DNA from: Azospirillum halopraeferens DSM 3675
GTDB lineage: Bacteria > Pseudomonadota > Alphaproteobacteria > Azospirillales > Azospirillaceae
NCBI RefSeq assembly: GCF_000429625.1
Contig: NZ_AUCF01000009.1
Location: 62,001 to 126,000, forward strand
Direction of reading: 5' to 3'
DNA length: 64,000 nt
The stretch's first letter is position 1; every line of letters starts with the position of its first letter. The notes beneath the pieces were generated by a model that did no database searches, had not been told where the DNA came from, and saw only the letters and a program-made list of their open reading frames with translations. Below are positions 25,593-34,237 of the stretch, piece by piece. A program made the translations under genes and the position numbers.

Positions 25593-27884
25593 TTACGGCA
25601 CGGCGGCGGGCCGGGGCGGCGGCGGCGCGGCGGCCATCACCGCTTCCATCAGATCGCTCCAGCGGCTGGCGTGAAGCCATTGATTGTACAGGCCGGCCGC
25701 GGTGCGGGTGTAGCCGGCGTGATGCTCGATCGAACGGCGCTCGTAATGGTACAGCTCCGCCCGGGGCACGTAGGCGATCTCGTGACCGACCGACCGCAGC
25801 TTCAGGCACAGGTCGGAATCCTCGAAATCGCCGACCACATAATCCTCGCTGAAGCCGCCCACGTCCTCGAACGCGCCCCGGCGGATCATCAGCGTCGCCG
25901 CGGTCACGCCGGGCACCGTCCGTGCCACCCCGGCCGCCGGGTAGTCGCGCGGCAGGCCCTTGAAGTAATGGTGGTTGTACCAGCGCCCCTGATAGTCCCG
26001 GTCGAAATAGAGCCCGGCGTGCTGGAGCGAGTCGTCGTCGAACAGCAGCTTCGGCCCGGCGGCGGCCACCTCCGGCCGGGCCGCCAGAACCGCCTGCAAA
26101 GGCACCGTCCAGCCCGGCGCCACGGGCAGCACGTCGGAGTTGACGAACACCAGCGTGCCGCCGCGCGCCACCACCGCGCCGGTGTTGCAGGCGGACGCGA
26201 AGCCGAAGTTCCCGCTCATCACGGCGAGACGGCAGGGCAGGCCGTAAAGCTGCTCCAGGCAGCGCAGGAAATGCTCCAGATCGCCCCTCTGTTCCGGCGA
26301 ATCCAGGACGAACACCAGATCCACCCCCGCCATGGCCGGATCCGGGGCGAACGCCGCGTACTGGAAACGCAGATAGTCCAGGTTGCGGTACAGCGGGATG
26401 ATGATCGACAGGTCCGGTGCGGCGGGCGGTGTGCCGAAGGCGACCACCTCCGGCGGACGCCAGGCGTCCTGTCGGGCGCGGTGCAGGGCGGCGACCGGCG
26501 ACGCCAGCAGGCCGGCGATGGCCGGAAAGCTCAGCCGGTCTGCGGGCACCGCCGCCAGCACCGCGTCGCGCGCCGATCGGGCGTCAACAGGGGCAAGGGG
26601 CGGCACCGGGTGCAGAACGCCGCCCGAATGCAGCACCACCTCGACCCCGTACTGATGCACGGGAAAGCCGGCCCCCCCATCGGGCATGAAGACCGCGAAG
26701 CCCAACTCGCCCGACTCCACCGGGTGCGGGCTGTCGGCGTAGGCCGGCTCCACGTCCGGACGGGGAAAGGTCACCCGGTAACCGTCCAGCGCCCGCCGCG
26801 ACCCGTCGGGGGCCACCATGACGATCCGGTCCACCGCGCCATAGGGATCGCGCAGCCATCCCTTGACGAACAGGCCGCCGGCGCCGTCGCCGACCGCCAG
26901 GTCGATGCCGACTCCGACGGGGTCGGCGGGGTTGCGCAGATCCCGCGCGGCGACCGCGGCGTAGAGCTGGGCGTCGCGCAGCAGCCCGGCGGCGGCCGGG
27001 TTGCCGGGCGCATCGGCCGCGAGGGTGCGGAACACATAGTCCCGCATGGCTCCGGACAGGGCGCCCGCGCGGTCCGTCAGCCCGTCCAGCAGCCGTTTCG
27101 GCGCGGACGGCGCAATGCGGCGGCAGCACACGCCGTGTTCGCCGAAGAACAGGAGCGCACGGGGCGGGCGGCCGGTGTCCCGGATGCCGACCATCAGGTC
27201 GAAGCGCTGCCCGCCACGGGACGGCCGCAGCATCGGGTCGAAGGGGTTGCGCCGGACGCGGCTGCCGCACACCGCGACGACCGCACGCACGGTCCCCACC
27301 GCCGCCGGCAGCTCACCCTGGCACAGCACCAGCCCCGGCGCCGCGAAGGGCATCGCGGCGGTCAGGCCGGGCGGCGGGAACACCCTGTCGAGCAGGGCGA
27401 GCAGTGCCCCGAGCAGGTCGGCGTCCTGCTGCACCCGAAGCATCGCCGGCCCCGAATCGAACAGGAGCTGCAGGGCCCGGGTGAGTTCACTCGGCGCCAG
27501 TCCCGCCAGCAGGCGGATCAGACCGGACAGGTCACCGGCGGGTGGCGCATCCACCCGTTCGGCCAACAGGTCCACCCCGTCGGCCCCGCGCAGCACAAGC
27601 GCGCCGCCGCCGGCCAGCAGGTCCGGTGCGCGCAGGAGGGCAAGCCGGCAATCCCCGCCGTCGGCGGTCGCAAGCCGCGTGACCAGCAGCGGGCGGGCCG
27701 GCGCCCGGCCATCCACCAGGATGCCGAGCGGACCGGCCGTACCCTCCGGGAGGATGGCAACCAGCGCGGCCAGGTCCGGTGACAGGCGGATGACATCGGT
27801 CCGGCACGCGGCGTGCCCCTGCGCAGCCGGCGACTCGGCGGAATCGGGCATTGATCGAAACACCATGACTGGTACGGCCGGCAT
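25593..27884 (-). CDS. Large protein with C-terminal family 2 glycosyltransferase domain
   Basis: A protein of up to 763 residues. The C-terminal 270 residues are a GT2 domain: DLSIIIPLYRNLDYLRFQY, VLDSPEQRGD, NFGFASACNTGAVVARGGTLVFVNSD (DxD-like NSD), and the acceptor-side VVGDFEDSDLCLKLRSVG. The N-terminal 480 residues are not recognised; they contain a central part that reads like an adhesin or carbohydrate-binding segment (GLFVKGWLRDPYGAVDRIVMVAPDG). No ribosome site is obvious: starts at 27884, 27866 and 27851 are all possible. A strong hairpin ends 13 bp upstream of the first of these. Confidence 0.75.
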   Translation of the reverse strand: MPAVPVMVFRSMPDSAESPAAQGHAACRTDVIRLSPDLAALVAILPEGTAGPLGILVDGRAPARPLLVTRLATADGGDCRLALLRAPDLLAGGGALVLRGADGVDLLAERVDAPPAGDLSGLIRLLAGLAPSELTRALQLLFDSGPAMLRVQQDADLLGALLALLDRVFPPPGLTAAMPFAAPGLVLCQGELPAAVGTVRAVVAVCGSRVRRNPFDPMLRPSRGGQRFDLMVGIRDTGRPPRALLFFGEHGVCCRRIAPSAPKRLLDGLTDRAGALSGAMRDYVFRTLAADAPGNPAAAGLLRDAQLYAAVAARDLRNPADPVGVGIDLAVGDGAGGLFVKGWLRDPYGAVDRIVMVAPDGSRRALDGYRVTFPRPDVEPAYADSPHPVESGELGFAVFMPDGGAGFPVHQYGVEVVLHSGGVLHPVPPLAPVDARSARDAVLAAVPADRLSFPAIAGLLASPVAALHRARQDAWRPPEVVAFGTPPAAPDLSIIIPLYRNLDYLRFQYAAFAPDPAMAGVDLVFVLDSPEQRGDLEHFLRCLEQLYGLPCRLAVMSGNFGFASACNTGAVVARGGTLVFVNSDVLPVAPGWTVPLQAVLAARPEVAAAGPKLLFDDDSLQHAGLYFDRDYQGRWYNHHYFKGLPRDYPAAGVARTVPGVTAATLMIRRGAFEDVGGFSEDYVVGDFEDSDLCLKLRSVGHEIAYVPRAELYHYERRSIEHHAGYTRTAAGLYNQWLHASRWSDLMEAVMAAAPPPPRPAAVP

Positions 27885-27896
27885 GACAACGGAGAA

Positions 27897-27926
27897 GGGC
27901 CGTTCCCTCGTTCAAGGGAACGGCCC
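27897..27926 (-). terminator. Intrinsic terminator of the RTX gene
   Basis: A perfect 12-bp stem (GGGCCGTTCCCT / AGGGAACGGCCC) with a 6-base loop lies 39 bp beyond the stop of the minus-strand RTX gene. Read on the minus strand it is followed by TTCTCCGTT, a weak T-rich tail. It also ends just before the start of the next minus-strand gene, so it could act as an attenuator for that gene. Confidence 0.8.
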
Positions 27927-27964
27927 ATCCGCCGCACAGCTCAGGAAACCGGCCGTGAGGACGG

Positions 27965-28951
27965 TTAGCCGATCTGGAAGTAGGTGTTCGGGTTGGCCCG
28001 CAGTTCGTCGATGGTCAGCCCGCCCTTCAGCGTCATGGTGACGCTGTCGGTGCCCAGGTTGAGAACGACGTTGCCGCTGGCGTCGGTGGACAGGCGCGAC
28101 ACCAGATCCGACACCTGGGTGATGTTCAGGCCGTTGATGTTCTGGGCGATCTGGACGCGGTCGCCGGCCGAGAAGTCGAGGATGAAGTCGTTGCCGCCGT
28201 TCGACGCGATCACGAAGGTGTCGTTGCCCAGGCCGCCGTACAGGTAGTCGTTGCCGCGCTGGCCGTGGATGACGTCGTTGCCCTGGCCACCGAAGACGGT
28301 GTCGCTGCCCTGGCCGCCGAACACGGTGTCGTCACCCTGGTTGCCGTACACCAGGTCGTTGCCGGCCTCGCCGTACAGCGCGTCGTTGCCGACCTGGCCG
28401 TAGAGCTGGTCGAAGCCGCCGCCACCGAAGATGCGGTCGGAGCCCTGGCCGCCGAACAGAACGTCGTCGCCACCCGCGGAATCGCCCTGCGCGCCGGGCA
28501 GGCCCGTGGTGCGGCTGTCGCCGTACAGCACGTCATCGCCGGACTCGCCGTAGACGAGGTCGTTGCCGACGCCCCCCTCGACCACGTCGTTGCCGACGCC
28601 GCCGTAGTTCAGGTCGTCACCCTCGCCGCCGTACAGCATGTCGTTGCCGGCGCCGCCGAACTGCGAGTCGTTGCCGGCGCCGCCCGTGATCATGTCCGTG
28701 CCGATGCCGCCGACCACCAGGTCGTCACCGGTGGAGCCGGCCACCGTGACCGTGTCGTTGGCAGTGGACTGGATCACCACCTTGTTGTTGGTCGGGGACA
28801 GTGTAACCGTCTGAGTCGGCGTCGTGATGGCCACCTTGGTCAACGACGTTTCCGAAAGGCTCCGCTGCGTCAGGATCGCCGAGATGACGTCCTTGTTGAC
28901 CTGCGAGATGCTGGTGCTCGTGTCGATGATACCGCCCGGTACGGTGGCCAT
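27965..28951 (-). CDS. RTX (hemolysin-type calcium-binding repeat) protein
   Basis: A 328-residue protein with no Sec signal peptide. After an N-terminal 110 residues rich in Thr/Val/Ser, about 16 glycine/aspartate nonapeptides (GGxGxDxxx type, such as GGAGNDMLYGGEGDD and GGQGSDTVFGGQGND) fill residues about 125-265. They bind calcium outside the cell and form a parallel beta-roll. The C-terminus FILDFSAGDRVQI ... ITQVSDLVSRLS is the kind of tail read by type I secretion systems, none of which lies in the window. The start at 28951 has a strong AAGGAG. It faces away from the RTX gene at 29195, with 243 bp between, and has its own terminator. Confidence 0.85.
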   Translation of the reverse strand: MATVPGGIIDTSTSISQVNKDVISAILTQRSLSETSLTKVAITTPTQTVTLSPTNNKVVIQSTANDTVTVAGSTGDDLVVGGIGTDMITGGAGNDSQFGGAGNDMLYGGEGDDLNYGGVGNDVVEGGVGNDLVYGESGDDVLYGDSRTTGLPGAQGDSAGGDDVLFGGQGSDRIFGGGGFDQLYGQVGNDALYGEAGNDLVYGNQGDDTVFGGQGSDTVFGGQGNDVIHGQRGNDYLYGGLGNDTFVIASNGGNDFILDFSAGDRVQIAQNINGLNITQVSDLVSRLSTDASGNVVLNLGTDSVTMTLKGGLTIDELRANPNTYFQIG

Positions 28952-29194
28952 GGGATACTCCTTAAGCGCCGACGAATTTGTCTTGGTTCTACCCCATTCG
29001 GCGATAGCTGAAAAGTGGTAAGGCGGACGCGCCGGCGTGTTTTCCCTTTCCCAATCCTTCGGATGTGGCGGGGTTTCCACAGTTTTGCGGCAAGTGGTGA
29101 CGCTCTTCGGGTGGCGGTGCTGTCTTCAGCGGTTGTTTACCGGCGCAGGGTTATGAGGGCCCGCCGAATCAGACCGTGACGGGGAGCGGAGAGG

Positions 29195-30409
29195 ATGCCG
29201 ACCACCAGCGTAGCCAACATTGCCGCCGTGGCGACCGGCACTCCGGCGGATCCGGATCTGATCATCAACGCCGGCACGATCGCCGCGCAGACGCTGGCGG
29301 CGGTAAACGGCTATTCCAGCCTGCGGGTGGACTCCAACGCTGCCCACGTCATCACGCTGCCGGCGGCCATCACGGCTCCCGGCAGCGTGTTCACGCTGAC
29401 GGTGAACAGCACCATCGGCACCACCGTGACCGCCGCCGCCTTCACCAGCACCAACATCCGGCTGTTCGCGACCCTGGGAAGCGGCGACGATTCGGTGATG
29501 GGCGGCCCCGCCGACGACACCCTGATCGGCGGTGCCGGGCGGGACACGCTGGACGGCGGCAGCGGGGCAGGGGCCGATCTCCTCGACGGCGGCGCCGACA
29601 ACGACATTCTGTTGGGCGGCACCGGCAATGACACGCTCTACGGCGGGCAGGGTGCCGACGTGCTGCACGGAAATCGCGGCCGTGACCTGCTGTACGGAGA
29701 CGACGATTCCGACACGCTCTATGGCGGGCAGGGGGACGACACCCTGTGGGGCGGTGCCGGCAACGACCTCCTCTACGGGCTGGCGGACAACGACGTCCTC
29801 TATGGTGGAAGCGGGGCCGACACGCTGTACGGCGGGCTCGGCGTCGACGTGCTGTACGGTGGCGACGACCGCGACGTGCTGTGGGGCGAGATGGATTTCG
29901 ACACGCTCTACGGCGGCGGCGGCGACGACGTTCTCTTCGGCAACCAGGCCAACGACGTGCTGTTCGGCGAGGAGGGGAACGACACTCTGTTCGGCGGGCA
30001 GGACAGCGATACGCTGGACGGCGGCGACGGCGAGGATGTGCTGTACGGCAACCGCGGCAACGATGTGCTGGTCGGCGCGGCGGGCAACGACACGCTGTTC
30101 GGCGGGCAGGGGGACGACGTCCTGTGGGGCGGGGCGGGCAACGACCTGCTGCAGGGCGGCATGGGCAACGACACGATCGCCGGCGGCGACGGCGCCGACC
30201 GCTTCGTGGTCGGCCGCGGTCATGGTGATGACACCATCCTCGACTTCAATGCGGCCCAGGGCGATCGCCTGCTGGTGGCGGCCGGAACCCTCCACACCGT
30301 CGAAGCGGTGGCCGGCGGCGCCGTCGTGCGCTTCTTCGGCGGCGGCTCCGTGACGCTGACCGGCGCCGCGCCCTCGGCGGTCGACACCGGCTGGTTCAGC
30401 TACTTCTGA
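29195..30409 (+). CDS. RTX (hemolysin-type calcium-binding repeat) protein
   Basis: A 404-residue calcium-binding beta-roll protein. The first 90 residues are a small beta-rich domain ([18 protein letters not shown]). From about residue 100 to 345 more than twenty nonapeptide repeats follow with the unusual recurrent form GGxGxDxLYG/LFG/LWG (for example [15 protein letters not shown]). The C-terminus [14 protein letters not shown] ... [13 protein letters not shown] is close to that of the 842-residue RTX protein at 40467 (EGDRIVLSPG ... GGHSVTLQGIAP), so both probably use the same type I exporter (inference). GGGGAG precedes the ATG. The 3' end overlaps the convergent gene by 10 bp. Confidence 0.87.
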   Translation: MPTTSVANIAAVATGTPADPDLIINAGTIAAQTLAAVNGYSSLRVDSNAAHVITLPAAITAPGSVFTLTVNSTIGTTVTAAAFTSTNIRLFATLGSGDDSVMGGPADDTLIGGAGRDTLDGGSGAGADLLDGGADNDILLGGTGNDTLYGGQGADVLHGNRGRDLLYGDDDSDTLYGGQGDDTLWGGAGNDLLYGLADNDVLYGGSGADTLYGGLGVDVLYGGDDRDVLWGEMDFDTLYGGGGDDVLFGNQANDVLFGEEGNDTLFGGQDSDTLDGGDGEDVLYGNRGNDVLVGAAGNDTLFGGQGDDVLWGGAGNDLLQGGMGNDTIAGGDGADRFVVGRGHGDDTILDFNAAQGDRLLVAAGTLHTVEAVAGGAVVRFFGGGSVTLTGAAPSAVDTGWFSYF

Positions 30410-31470
30410 AGCGGGGTCGCGCCGCCCGCCAGGGCGGCGGCCTCGTCGAGCAGCCGACGGTAGGCCACCTGCACCGCAAGATGGGGGTCATGGTCGGCCG
30501 CCATGCGCCGGCACTCGGCGCGGGCCTCGGCTTCGCGCCCCAGCCGCACCAGCGAACGGGCCAGCACCACGGCGGCTTCCACGTCGCCGGGATTGCAGCG
30601 CCGGGCGTCGCGCGCATGGACGTAGGCCTCGTCCGGCCGGCCGGTGTCCAGCAGCGCCCGCGCCATGGCCACCCGGTGGTAGGCAAGGTCCGCCCCCTCG
30701 GGCACGCCGGAATCGGCGCCGGCCAGGATGTCCAGCGCCTCGGCGGGGCCGGCGGCGATGGACGCGGCGTACAGCGCCTCGACCAGGCCGGGACGGTCGA
30801 TCAGCGTTCCCGCGACGGGGCCGCCGACCCCGAAGGCGGGTTCGGCCATGACGGCCTCCAGGAACGGGCGCAGGCCGAACCGGGCGTGGACGAACGGCGC
30901 GATGGTGTGGAAGGCGTTGCGCACGCCCACCGTCACGGTGCGCGGGCGATGGCGCACGGCGGCAGCGCAGACCATGTCGGCCAGGAACTTCTCGCCGGCC
31001 CACAGCACGGTCGGGGTGGCGGTGGCGGCCAGCACCTCGGTGAGGAGGGGCCCGTCGACCGGCCGGTTCTCGCGGGTGCGCATCAGCGCCCCGTCGGCAA
31101 TGTTCAGGATCGTCTCGGTGGCCAGCCCGATGGCAAGGTCGGCCTCCATCAGGCAGCCGTAGAGGACGGCCGCATAGGCCCCCATGGAGTTGCCGTAGGA
31201 CACCACGCGCCCGCCGCGGCGGCGGTAGCGGGTGGCCAGGTCCCGGAAGAAGCCGGCGCTCTCCCGCCAGTGCGCCCCGACGCCCGGCACCTCGGAAACG
31301 TAGTACCCGTTGTCGGGGCAGTTGACGAAGGCGATCGAGAACGCGATCCCCTCCAGCACCTGGAACCCGTCGAAGCGGCCGGGTTCGGTGTTGGCCCCGC
31401 AGAACAGGACCAGCAGGTCGTCCGTATCGGGGTTCTCGCGCAGGTGAAAGAAGGACCCTTCGGTGCTCAT
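30400..31470 (-). CDS. Alpha/beta-hydrolase-like protein with C-terminal TPR region
   Basis: A 356-residue protein. The N-terminal 230 residues resemble an alpha/beta hydrolase: a nucleophile elbow GNSMG (Ser95) follows the strand GRVVSYG, and a later strand [10 protein letters not shown] and His in [10 protein letters not shown] could complete the triad. The remainder ([30 protein letters not shown]) is a short TPR run. Similar two-part proteins occur in capsule and glycan loci but their reaction is not known to me. The ATG is 9 bp after the repA stop without its own ribosome site, so it is probably co-transcribed and coupled with repA. Confidence 0.6.
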   Translation of the reverse strand: MSTEGSFFHLRENPDTDDLLVLFCGANTEPGRFDGFQVLEGIAFSIAFVNCPDNGYYVSEVPGVGAHWRESAGFFRDLATRYRRRGGRVVSYGNSMGAYAAVLYGCLMEADLAIGLATETILNIADGALMRTRENRPVDGPLLTEVLAATATPTVLWAGEKFLADMVCAAAVRHRPRTVTVGVRNAFHTIAPFVHARFGLRPFLEAVMAEPAFGVGGPVAGTLIDRPGLVEALYAASIAAGPAEALDILAGADSGVPEGADLAYHRVAMARALLDTGRPDEAYVHARDARRCNPGDVEAAVVLARSLVRLGREAEARAECRRMAADHDPHLAVQVAYRRLLDEAAALAGGATPLQK

Positions 31471-31479
31471 CGGCGGCGG

Positions 31480-32460
31480 TCAGCCCGCCGTTCGGACCGG
31501 GCGCAGCAGCACCTGGTGCTTGTTGGAGGGCACGGCGGGGGGCGACGGGCGCAGCACCAGCCCCTTGGCGGTGGGCTCGACGTTGGCGTCGGGATAGACC
31601 GACAGCACGTCCTTCAGCGCCTCCTTCAGGCGGAAGGCGAGGACCCGGTGCTCGCTGACCGAGCCGAAATGCTGCGACAGGGCGTGCCAGGGCACTACGG
31701 TCTGCTTGTCCAGCCGGTGCAGGCGGTGGACCAGCCAGACATAGGCGTCCAGCGCCAGGGCGGAGTTCTTCAGCTTGGCGATGGCGTGCTCGTCCAGGGG
31801 AACGGCGTGCTCCATCAGGTGGTCGAAGAAGCTCTGGGTCAGGCGGACGTAGCGGGCCCATTCGCCGCCGGTGCGGAACAGGTCGGGCGCATCATGGTCG
31901 TCGCGCCACAGCTTGATGCCGTCGATCAGGCGCTGGTCGGAGATCTCGGCGGTGGAGCTGCCGGTGGTGGTGCGCAGGGTGAACTCGCACCGCGCGATGC
32001 GCATGACCTGCTCGCGCACGGGCTTGTAGTTGCCCCGCTCGCCGCCGGTCGGCGCCAGACCCAGGCGGCGCAGCCAGGCGCTCATGCTCGGGCCCAGGTC
32101 GATGGCGGGCTTGCGCGTCTTGCGCGCCTCGGTCTGCAGGTAGATCATGATCAGGCGCGCCTTGGCGCCGTAGGGCACCCCCACCTCAACCACGGTTCCG
32201 TCGCGCAACGGCAGGATGCCGGGCCGGACCACGAGCTGGTACTTGCCGTTGTTGCGCACCCAGGGCGCGGTCTCGTCCTTGGGCTTGCGGTGGGGAAGCG
32301 ACGCCTGGCAGAAGCCGGCGTGCAGATAGCCGATGGCGTCGACCTCGCTGCTCAACGCCTCGTGCGCCATGATCACCCGACGCCGTTCCTTGGGGTCGCT
32401 GGTGCGCGCCATGACGGCGTCCAGGCCCTCCAGGGTCAGCTGCTCGTGGATCTTGGCCAT
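31480..32460 (-). CDS. repA: Plasmid replication initiator, RepA_C family
   Basis: A 326-residue initiator expected to bind the adjacent iterons and open the origin. The C-terminal half is the RepA_C domain: QRLIDGIKLWRDD, EWARYVRLTQSFFDHLMEHAVPLDEHAIAKL, SALALDAYVWLVHRLHRLD, WHALSQHFG and a final YPDANVEPTAKGLVL. The N-terminal part has IGYLHAGFCQASLPHRKP, also typical. The ATG at 32460 was chosen because GGAGG lies 6 bp upstream; two ATGs further upstream (32493, 32511) lack a ribosome site. Upstream lies the 871-bp origin, so initiation and autoregulation through the iterons are likely. This gene marks the replicon as a plasmid or chromid. Confidence 0.9.
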   Translation of the reverse strand: MAKIHEQLTLEGLDAVMARTSDPKERRRVIMAHEALSSEVDAIGYLHAGFCQASLPHRKPKDETAPWVRNNGKYQLVVRPGILPLRDGTVVEVGVPYGAKARLIMIYLQTEARKTRKPAIDLGPSMSAWLRRLGLAPTGGERGNYKPVREQVMRIARCEFTLRTTTGSSTAEISDQRLIDGIKLWRDDHDAPDLFRTGGEWARYVRLTQSFFDHLMEHAVPLDEHAIAKLKNSALALDAYVWLVHRLHRLDKQTVVPWHALSQHFGSVSEHRVLAFRLKEALKDVLSVYPDANVEPTAKGLVLRPSPPAVPSNKHQVLLRPVRTAG

Positions 32461-32764
32461 CGCCACCTCCGTCGCGGAACCGTCATCGTTCATTCGACAG
32501 CTAGAACACAAAATATGGCGCGGTGGCCAGGGGCAACCACACCATACTTCGCTGAGTTTGCAACATCCGCTGCGGATTCCGTTGCAACTTCAGCGACCGC
32601 GCCGGGCTGTCGCCGCCGGGCCGCCCCGATCCCGGCCCCGGAGCGTTGCGATTTCAGCGTGGCATCGCCGCCGGACCTGCCGATGTATCAACTTCAGCGC
32701 CCCGTCGCGGCCGCACGGCACCGCCCGACGCACCGGTCCGTTGCGGATCCACAGCCGGTCCGGC

Positions 32765-32773
32765 TTATCCACG
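32765..32773 (+). promoter_or_regulatory. DnaA box 1
   Basis: TTATCCACG matches the DnaA consensus TTATNCACA in 8 of 9 positions. It lies 31 bp before the central iteron group. Confidence 0.7.
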
Positions 32774-32884
32774 CAGATTCCGCAACAATCGCGAATCAGG
32801 TCGCGCTGATGTTGCAACAGGGGGAACGCTGAATTGGAAACGCGGCAAGTCCAATTCACGCTGAAGTCGCAACCGAAATGCCAC

Positions 32885-32893
32885 TTATCCACG
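32885..32893 (+). promoter_or_regulatory. DnaA box 2, overlapping an iteron
   Basis: A second TTATCCACG, identical to the first. Its last two bases are the first two of the iteron at 32892, so DnaA and RepA would bind next to each other, immediately before the AT-rich block. Confidence 0.7.
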
Positions 32894-32900
32894 CTGAACT

Positions 32901-32947
32901 TGAATCCATTTCCTATATGAATCCCGATATAACTACCGAATAGATTC
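32901..32947. other. AT-rich block, candidate DNA unwinding element
   Basis: About 60% A+T in a region that is otherwise about 70% G+C, with steps such as TATATGAA and GATATAAC. It lies directly after the iteron/DnaA-box cluster, the usual place of the unwinding element. Three GANTC sites fall inside it (32902, 32919, 32943). Confidence 0.6.
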
Positions 32948-33331
32948 GGCGCGGGTGTTCGCGACCCCTGCCGACTCGCCTTCACCTGCTGCCGCCGCAA
33001 CGGTGACCATCACCGGTTTGACGGCCGGAACGGCGACACTACGCTGATTTTGATACAGACCGCCCTGCGAATGGCGCAAACCATGGCTCCGCGCCGGTCC
33101 CTCGACGCCCCCGGAACGCTGAAGTTGATACGGCTGTAAGCCGCGGTCCCGACTCGCGGCACCACGCTGATTTTGAAACATCGGGCGACTCGGCACCGGT
33201 TCCGGCCGACTCCCTGGACTCCTGCGGACTCGGGACGCTGATTTTGAAACATCCCCGCCACCGTGCGACTCGCGGGCGACCGGCAAAGCCGGCGTTACCA
33301 ATTCAGCGTGACCGACTCGGCCATGTCCGTG

Positions 33332-34222
33332 TCAGCGGCGGCCCACCCATGTCGGCTCCCGCACCGCGTCCGGTCGCGCCAGCCAATTGCCGAGATAGCG
33401 GTTGTTGCGATGCCGGATCTCCAGGAATCCCGCCGAGTCGGGAGCCGGCTTGTAGATGCGGAAGGTCTTCAGCATGCCCAGCGTCGCCGCACTCTCCAGC
33501 GGCCCGGCGAACGAGGTGTCGCGGTCGAGGAAATGGGGCTGCTCCGCCCACCGCCGCATCTGCGCCTCGCTGAGAATGAAACAGCCGGCATGCGGGTTGT
33601 TGGGACGCCATAGGGTGACCGGCGCCCCCATGACCCGCCCCGTCAGGCGGGACCGGTCCCGCACGTCCTGCCAGCGGCCGGCGAAGGCGGGATCAACGTG
33701 ACCGTCGATGTAGAGCTTCTCCGGACTGTCGGGCAGCACCTCGAACCGGTTAGGCAGCAACAGTGCCTCCGGCCCGACCAGGCCGAGGAACCAGGCCAGC
33801 TTGACGAGGAAGGCCGCATCCTCGACGACCAGATCATCCTCCAGATAGGCGAACCAGTCGTACGCGCCGATCCCTTCCGCCAGCGCGGCGTGGCATTCGA
33901 AGCCCAGCGCCAGCGGCTCGACCGTGGTCGCCCGCCGCCGCCAGGTGTCCGGCGGCAACCGCAGCCGTGCGAGGTCGTGATGCTCCCCGGTGGTGACGAC
34001 GACCACGTCCAGCACCGAGTCATCCGCCCGATTCGTCCGGATGCGCACGTTGGCCCGGCGGTTCAGCAGCAGCGACTGCCGCGGCCCCAGGCAGCGGTGC
34101 AGGGCTGCGATGGTCTCCTGCAACGCCGCGCCGCGTTCGGTGCCGTCAGTGCCGGCGGCGGTGGACCCGTAATAGCCGGAGCCCGGCCGGACGTAATGGG
34201 GAATGGCGACGAGAATGCGCAT
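33332..34222 (-). CDS. Putative glycosyltransferase with EDD motif
   Basis: A 296-residue protein of the GT-A type by eye. MRILVAIPHYVRPGSGYYGS begins the nucleotide-binding strand. AYDWFAYLEDDLVVED contains a DxD-like EDD, and PNNPHAGCFILSEAQMRRW resembles the acceptor loop of glycosyltransferases acting on surface glycans. No membrane segment is present. GGAGAGGA precedes the ATG. It is downstream of the membrane protein at 34238 (15-bp gap) and its 3' end borders the origin. The specific family is not recognised. Confidence 0.6.
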   Translation of the reverse strand: MRILVAIPHYVRPGSGYYGSTAAGTDGTERGAALQETIAALHRCLGPRQSLLLNRRANVRIRTNRADDSVLDVVVVTTGEHHDLARLRLPPDTWRRRATTVEPLALGFECHAALAEGIGAYDWFAYLEDDLVVEDAAFLVKLAWFLGLVGPEALLLPNRFEVLPDSPEKLYIDGHVDPAFAGRWQDVRDRSRLTGRVMGAPVTLWRPNNPHAGCFILSEAQMRRWAEQPHFLDRDTSFAGPLESAATLGMLKTFRIYKPAPDSAGFLEIRHRNNRYLGNWLARPDAVREPTWVGRR

Positions 34223-34237
34223 GTCCGTCCTCTCCGT

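Larger units (their letters stand above)
32550..33308. repeat. Array of 13 iterons, 15 bp each
   Basis: Copies start with CGCTGA and nearly always end in AC. Plus-strand copies: 32550, 32804, 32827, 32859, 32892, 33042, 33117, 33165 and 33236. Minus-strand copies occupy 32581-32595, 32645-32659, 32685-32699 and 33294-33308. Three sequence classes are seen: CGCTGAAGTTGCAAC-like, CGCTGATTTTGAAAC-like and CGCTGAATTGGAAAC-like. The four central copies (32804-32906) are spaced 23, 32 and 33 bp, close to whole helical turns. The three minus-strand copies nearest repA probably belong to its promoter region and could mediate autorepression (inference). Confidence 0.9.
32575..33318. repeat. Cluster of 14 GANTC (CcrM-type) methylation sites
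   Basis: GANTC begins at 32575, 32776, 32793, 32902, 32919, 32943, 32973, 33151, 33187, 33208, 33217, 33227, 33267 and 33314. With about 35% each G and C, roughly two sites would be expected in 744 bp. Seven of the last seven have the form GACTC and lie between iterons; 33208, 33217 and 33227 are spaced 9-10 bp. CcrM methylates GANTC in a cell-cycle-dependent way in alphaproteobacteria (established). Confidence 0.8.
32461..33331. other. oriV: Origin of replication (non-coding region between repA and the 33332 gene)
   Basis: This is the longest gene-free stretch of the window. Reading it directly gives 13 copies of a 15-bp iteron, two DnaA-box-like 9-mers, a locally AT-rich block around 32901-32947 and 14 GANTC sites. 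Short open frames crossing it only translate the iterons and are not credible genes. Iteron-RepA origins with DnaA boxes and an AT-rich unwinding element are an established plasmid type; assignment of this region as the origin is by position and composition. Confidence 0.88.

Noticed and set aside
28200..28700. Regular repeats resembling a CRISPR or satellite array
   Set aside because: The periodicity is 27 bp and encodes the calcium-binding nonapeptides of the RTX protein; the same holds for 29480-30200 and 40680-42120.
29118..29132. Degenerate iteron-like sequence between the two RTX genes
   Set aside because: On the minus strand it shares CGCTGAAGACA but then departs, about 11 of 15 positions. 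Not distinguishable from chance, unlike the four accepted outliers.
33010..33261. Short minus-strand frame crossing the origin
   Set aside because: Its repeated peptide (FKISVV, IKISVV) is only the translation of iteron copies; no ribosome site or homology pattern.
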